Shown one piece after another: positions 61,723 to 64,000 of a stretch of DNA of 64,000 nucleotides. The DNA comes from Stentor coeruleus (lineage: Eukaryota; Ciliophora; Heterotrichea; Heterotrichida; Stentoridae). The stretch spans positions 1-64,000 of the forward strand of contig MPUH01000212.1 in NCBI GenBank assembly GCA_001970955.1. Direction: 5' to 3'. The notes under the pieces were generated by a model that saw only the letters and a list, made by a program, of their open reading frames with translations, had not been told where the DNA came from and did no database searches. Within the stretch, counting starts at the first letter, position 1; the number at the start of each line of letters is the position of its first letter. A program made the translations under genes and the position numbers.

Positions 61723-62295
61723 ATTGAAAACATTTACAGACTTATGATAATTTAAGTTTGCAAAACATATTTTTTATGATTATTAAGCAGGTTTTTGAAG
61801 GTAGGAAAATAGTTTTGTGAAGGGGTTAATTGATTTTTTTAGGATTGGAATTAGAAGAGAGATTTGGGTATTAGAAATTTGTGATATAAAAGAAGATGGG
61901 ATAAGATGGGATTATTGTTTGGATAATTAGTTGTTAAGCTGTAGATTCGGGATGCTTTTACCTTATATGCTTGTGAAATTTTTAGGGATGTGTAACATGG
62001 TATTAATAAATAGGGTAAAGGCTTTGTTTGAGTTCATATAAAAAAGAATTAAGTTCAGAAGTTTATATGTCAAAAATATAATGTAAAATTTTGTTGGAAG
62101 AATATATTGACAAACATCTTCTAACACTTCAAAGAATTCCAAAATCTTAGTGCCAGAAAATCATCCTACAAACCCCGATTTTATTTTTAATCTCCCAAAT
62201 CTCCTATCATAACAAACCAAGCAATGATACAAAGCGGAAAGAATGCAAAATTCCTAAACAAACATTAAGCGCCAAAAACATGGCAGACTATTATA
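61723..62295. other. Divergent intergenic region
   Basis: G-biased on the plus strand from about 61790 to 62040 and C-biased from about 62105 to 62290, the usual pattern between a minus and a plus gene. No other content recognised. Confidence 0.5.
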
Positions 62296-64000
62296 ATGGA
62301 GGGAAATACAAGTGTAAAGCGATTATCCAAGAAAAAATTCGAGATGAAATTATCTAAGCTCAGTACAAGTAAGCCTACTGATATGCTTTCATCTATAGAA
62401 GATTTATCTAAATATACCACACGTTCGGCCTCTCATTCTGAGCAGGAACAGCAAAGCATATTAGATATTGATTTACAACATCATTTATCTCAAGTTGATA
62501 CACAGGTAGATATGCAAATGGAGTCAAGGGAATTTATGAAGTCTAGTCTTTATACTACAGAAGAAAACTCAGACGATTCTCCAATCAATTTTTCGAAGCC
62601 ATATAAAAAACCTAAAAATCTAGATGCTTTTTCCGAACTTACTACAAATACATCACTATATACACAGGAGGAGCCTTCAGACGAAGTAACTCCTTCAAAG
62701 ATAGCAACAAAATTTTCCAAAATCCATACCAAAAAGTCTTCATTTATTACCCCTGATTCAAAAGAATTAAATTCCGATAGCGACTCACAAGAAATCTCAT
62801 TACCGATTAAACGTAAAAAATCATTTAAAAAAGTTTCAGCTGTTCCTTTGAAGATTTTTAATAAACTTATTGATATTAAAAAAGACTCATTTATAGAAAC
62901 AGGTGAATCTTATGATTTAGATGAAATCGAAATCACTGTGACTCCAAAAGAAAAAGTGTTTAATTGTTCATTTATGGATAGGTTTAAAAACAATAAAATT
63001 GATAAACCTAATCATACTCTTGCTAAAGGAGTTCTTACTGACTCAAGCATTTATGAATCGTTAGAAATACAGGCTCCAAAGAAGCTTGAAGGGTTTTTCA
63101 TGAGGAAACCACAGATAACACCAAGGGATATTTTAAGAGAGTCTTTAAAAAATGAGATAAATAAAAGGAAAACAACTCATATTAACACTGAATGTATTTT
63201 TGCTAAAATGCCAACTGATCTTCCTGGCAAACTAATTAAAAAAGCTCAAGATGATGGAGAATCTGATTATATTCCTGAGGATAATGAAGAAACTGAAGCT
63301 TTGGAAATGGAAAAAATCATCCGTCTTGAAGAAGGGGAAGAAAGCAAAGACAGCGAAGAGAGTGACAAAAGTGAAAAAAGTCAAGATACTGACATGGAGA
63401 CTGAGTCCGAAAGCACTGAAACCGAAAACAAAAACCCTCATCTTGATGACTCTAACAAAAACATGGACATCGATGACAACCCTTTAGAAGATTCTCAAAA
63501 CGACTCTATAACTGTAGCATCAGAAACTATTCCTGATACAAAACTTCATCCTCCAATACTAAACTCTATATTCAGTACAACAACCAATGCTTCTCAACCC
63601 TTTGTCAATTTTATAAAAAAACCTAAAAATAAATTCATAGACGAAGAAGCTGAATTAGGAAGTGATCATGAAGAACATGATGATTTAATAAAAAACATCA
63701 GAGATAGCGATTTAGAAATCAGTGAAGAACTTGACAAAGATCTTGAAGAAATCATAGATCGTGATAAAGTTGATGATGATGAAGAAATGAGATATGGGAA
63801 ACATCTTGATCAACTAATGAAAGATGATGATGAGAATATAAAAAAAGTTGTCAATGCCGAATTTAGAAGACAAAGGAAGGATTTGGATTTAATTGAAAAT
63901 GGTCTAGGGATAATGTCTAAAAAAGATAAGCTTTTAGAAGAAAGGAAGAGTTTATTAGCTCAAAGAGGGACACAAGTTTTTAGTCAGAATTCAAAAGGTA
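62296..64000 (+). CDS. CLSPN: Claspin/Mrc1-like replication-checkpoint mediator (3' end off the window)
   Basis: The frame is open from the first in-frame ATG at 62296 (a TAA lies just upstream) to base 64000, about 568 codons. The protein is acidic, Ser/Lys-rich and disordered. SQ and TQ dipeptides (SHSEQEQQ, SDSQEIS, DTQVDMQ) suggest a checkpoint-kinase substrate. At about residue 445 comes FIDEEAELGSDHEEHDD, followed by ISEELDKDLEEIIDRDKVDD and MSKKDKLLEERKSLL. This fits the conserved Claspin/Mrc1 core (FLEDEAELSGSD...DEE..). Claspin links the replisome to the checkpoint kinase and supports fork speed. An alternative ATG at 62280 is out of frame. Confidence 0.7.
   Translation, partial: MEGNTSVKRLSKKKFEMKLSKLSTSKPTDMLSSIEDLSKYTTRSASHSEQEQQSILDIDLQHHLSQVDTQVDMQMESREFMKSSLYTTEENSDDSPINFSKPYKKPKNLDAFSELTTNTSLYTQEEPSDEVTPSKIATKFSKIHTKKSSFITPDSKELNSDSDSQEISLPIKRKKSFKKVSAVPLKIFNKLIDIKKDSFIETGESYDLDEIEITVTPKEKVFNCSFMDRFKNNKIDKPNHTLAKGVLTDSSIYESLEIQAPKKLEGFFMRKPQITPRDILRESLKNEINKRKTTHINTECIFAKMPTDLPGKLIKKAQDDGESDYIPEDNEETEALEMEKIIRLEEGEESKDSEESDKSEKSQDTDMETESESTETENKNPHLDDSNKNMDIDDNPLEDSQNDSITVASETIPDTKLHPPILNSIFSTTTNASQPFVNFIKKPKNKFIDEEAELGSDHEEHDDLIKNIRDSDLEISEELDKDLEEIIDRDKVDDDEEMRYGKHLDQLMKDDDENIKKVVNAEFRRQRKDLDLIENGLGIMSKKDKLLEERKSLLAQRGTQVFSQNSKG

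Noticed and set aside
1-64000. tRNA, rRNA, CRISPR, transposon or virus-like element
   Set aside because: Looked for box-B-like motifs, long repeats with spacers, transposase/reverse-transcriptase motifs and terminal repeats by eye; none was convincing.
2393-64000. An operon-like ciliary gene cluster
   Set aside because: Cilia-related genes are frequent, but they lie on both strands with their own flanks and are mixed with unrelated genes; chance in a ciliate genome explains it.

Overview
The window looks like macronuclear DNA of a heterotrich ciliate, most likely Stentor or a close relative. Eight introns can be read directly and each is exactly 15 nt (GTR, an A at intron position 10, ending TAG). 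Stops are TAA, TAG and occasionally TGA, Trp is TGG, and nothing requires a reassigned code, which fits Stentor better than Blepharisma (UGA=Trp). Genes are compact, intergenic DNA is very AT-rich, and the protein content is that of a ciliated protist. I saw no tRNA, rRNA, CRISPR, transposon, retroelement or virus-like element.

Layout. 1-9.6 kb: a many-repeat WD40 gene running off the left edge, the nexin-dynein regulatory subunit DRC1, two tandem small genes that resemble free-standing dynein microtubule-binding domains, SPEF1/CLAMP, a doubtful small ORF between two telomere-like motifs, and a zinc-binding/LRR gene. 9.7-19.6 kb: two long coiled-coil genes, a kelch gene, a four-TM protein, a CCDC81-type HU-domain gene and a small acidic protein. 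20.5-36.9 kb: an LRRC9-like gene with two introns, a small conserved-motif protein, an MGC-starting coiled-coil protein, a second kelch-like gene, an acyl-CoA-binding-like protein, an apparently dead ubiquitin hydrolase with zinc fingers, a TPR protein, a basic protein of unknown role and a low-complexity protein with 39-bp repeats. 37.4-50.6 kb: three-repeat MYB, RING-kelch, a coiled-coil protein, ribosomal protein eS28, a tubulin tyrosine ligase-like enzyme, PDK1, another coiled-coil protein and a calcium-binding pseudokinase. 50.6-64 kb: gene-poor, with a C2H2 finger protein, ribosomal stalk P1, a possibly prenylated coiled-coil protein, a tiny two-exon gene, a C2-like coiled-coil gene and the 5' part of a Claspin/Mrc1-like gene.

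A recurrent theme is cilia and microtubules: DRC1, SPEF1, LRRC9-like, CCDC81-like, TTLL, the dynein-MTBD-like pair and many coiled-coil proteins. This probably reflects the organism's genome at large and not an operon. Calcium/phosphoinositide signalling (PDK1, CDPK-like pseudokinase) and ubiquitin (RING-kelch, pseudo-USP) are also present.

Assembly caution: nine single 'n' bases each sit between two near-identical direct copies of 54-146 bp. These are almost certainly overlapping contig ends that were not merged. Three of the five affected genes (DRC-neighbour MTBD copy, LRR gene, PDK1) appear frameshifted only for this reason, and eS28 recovers its normal length once one copy is ignored.
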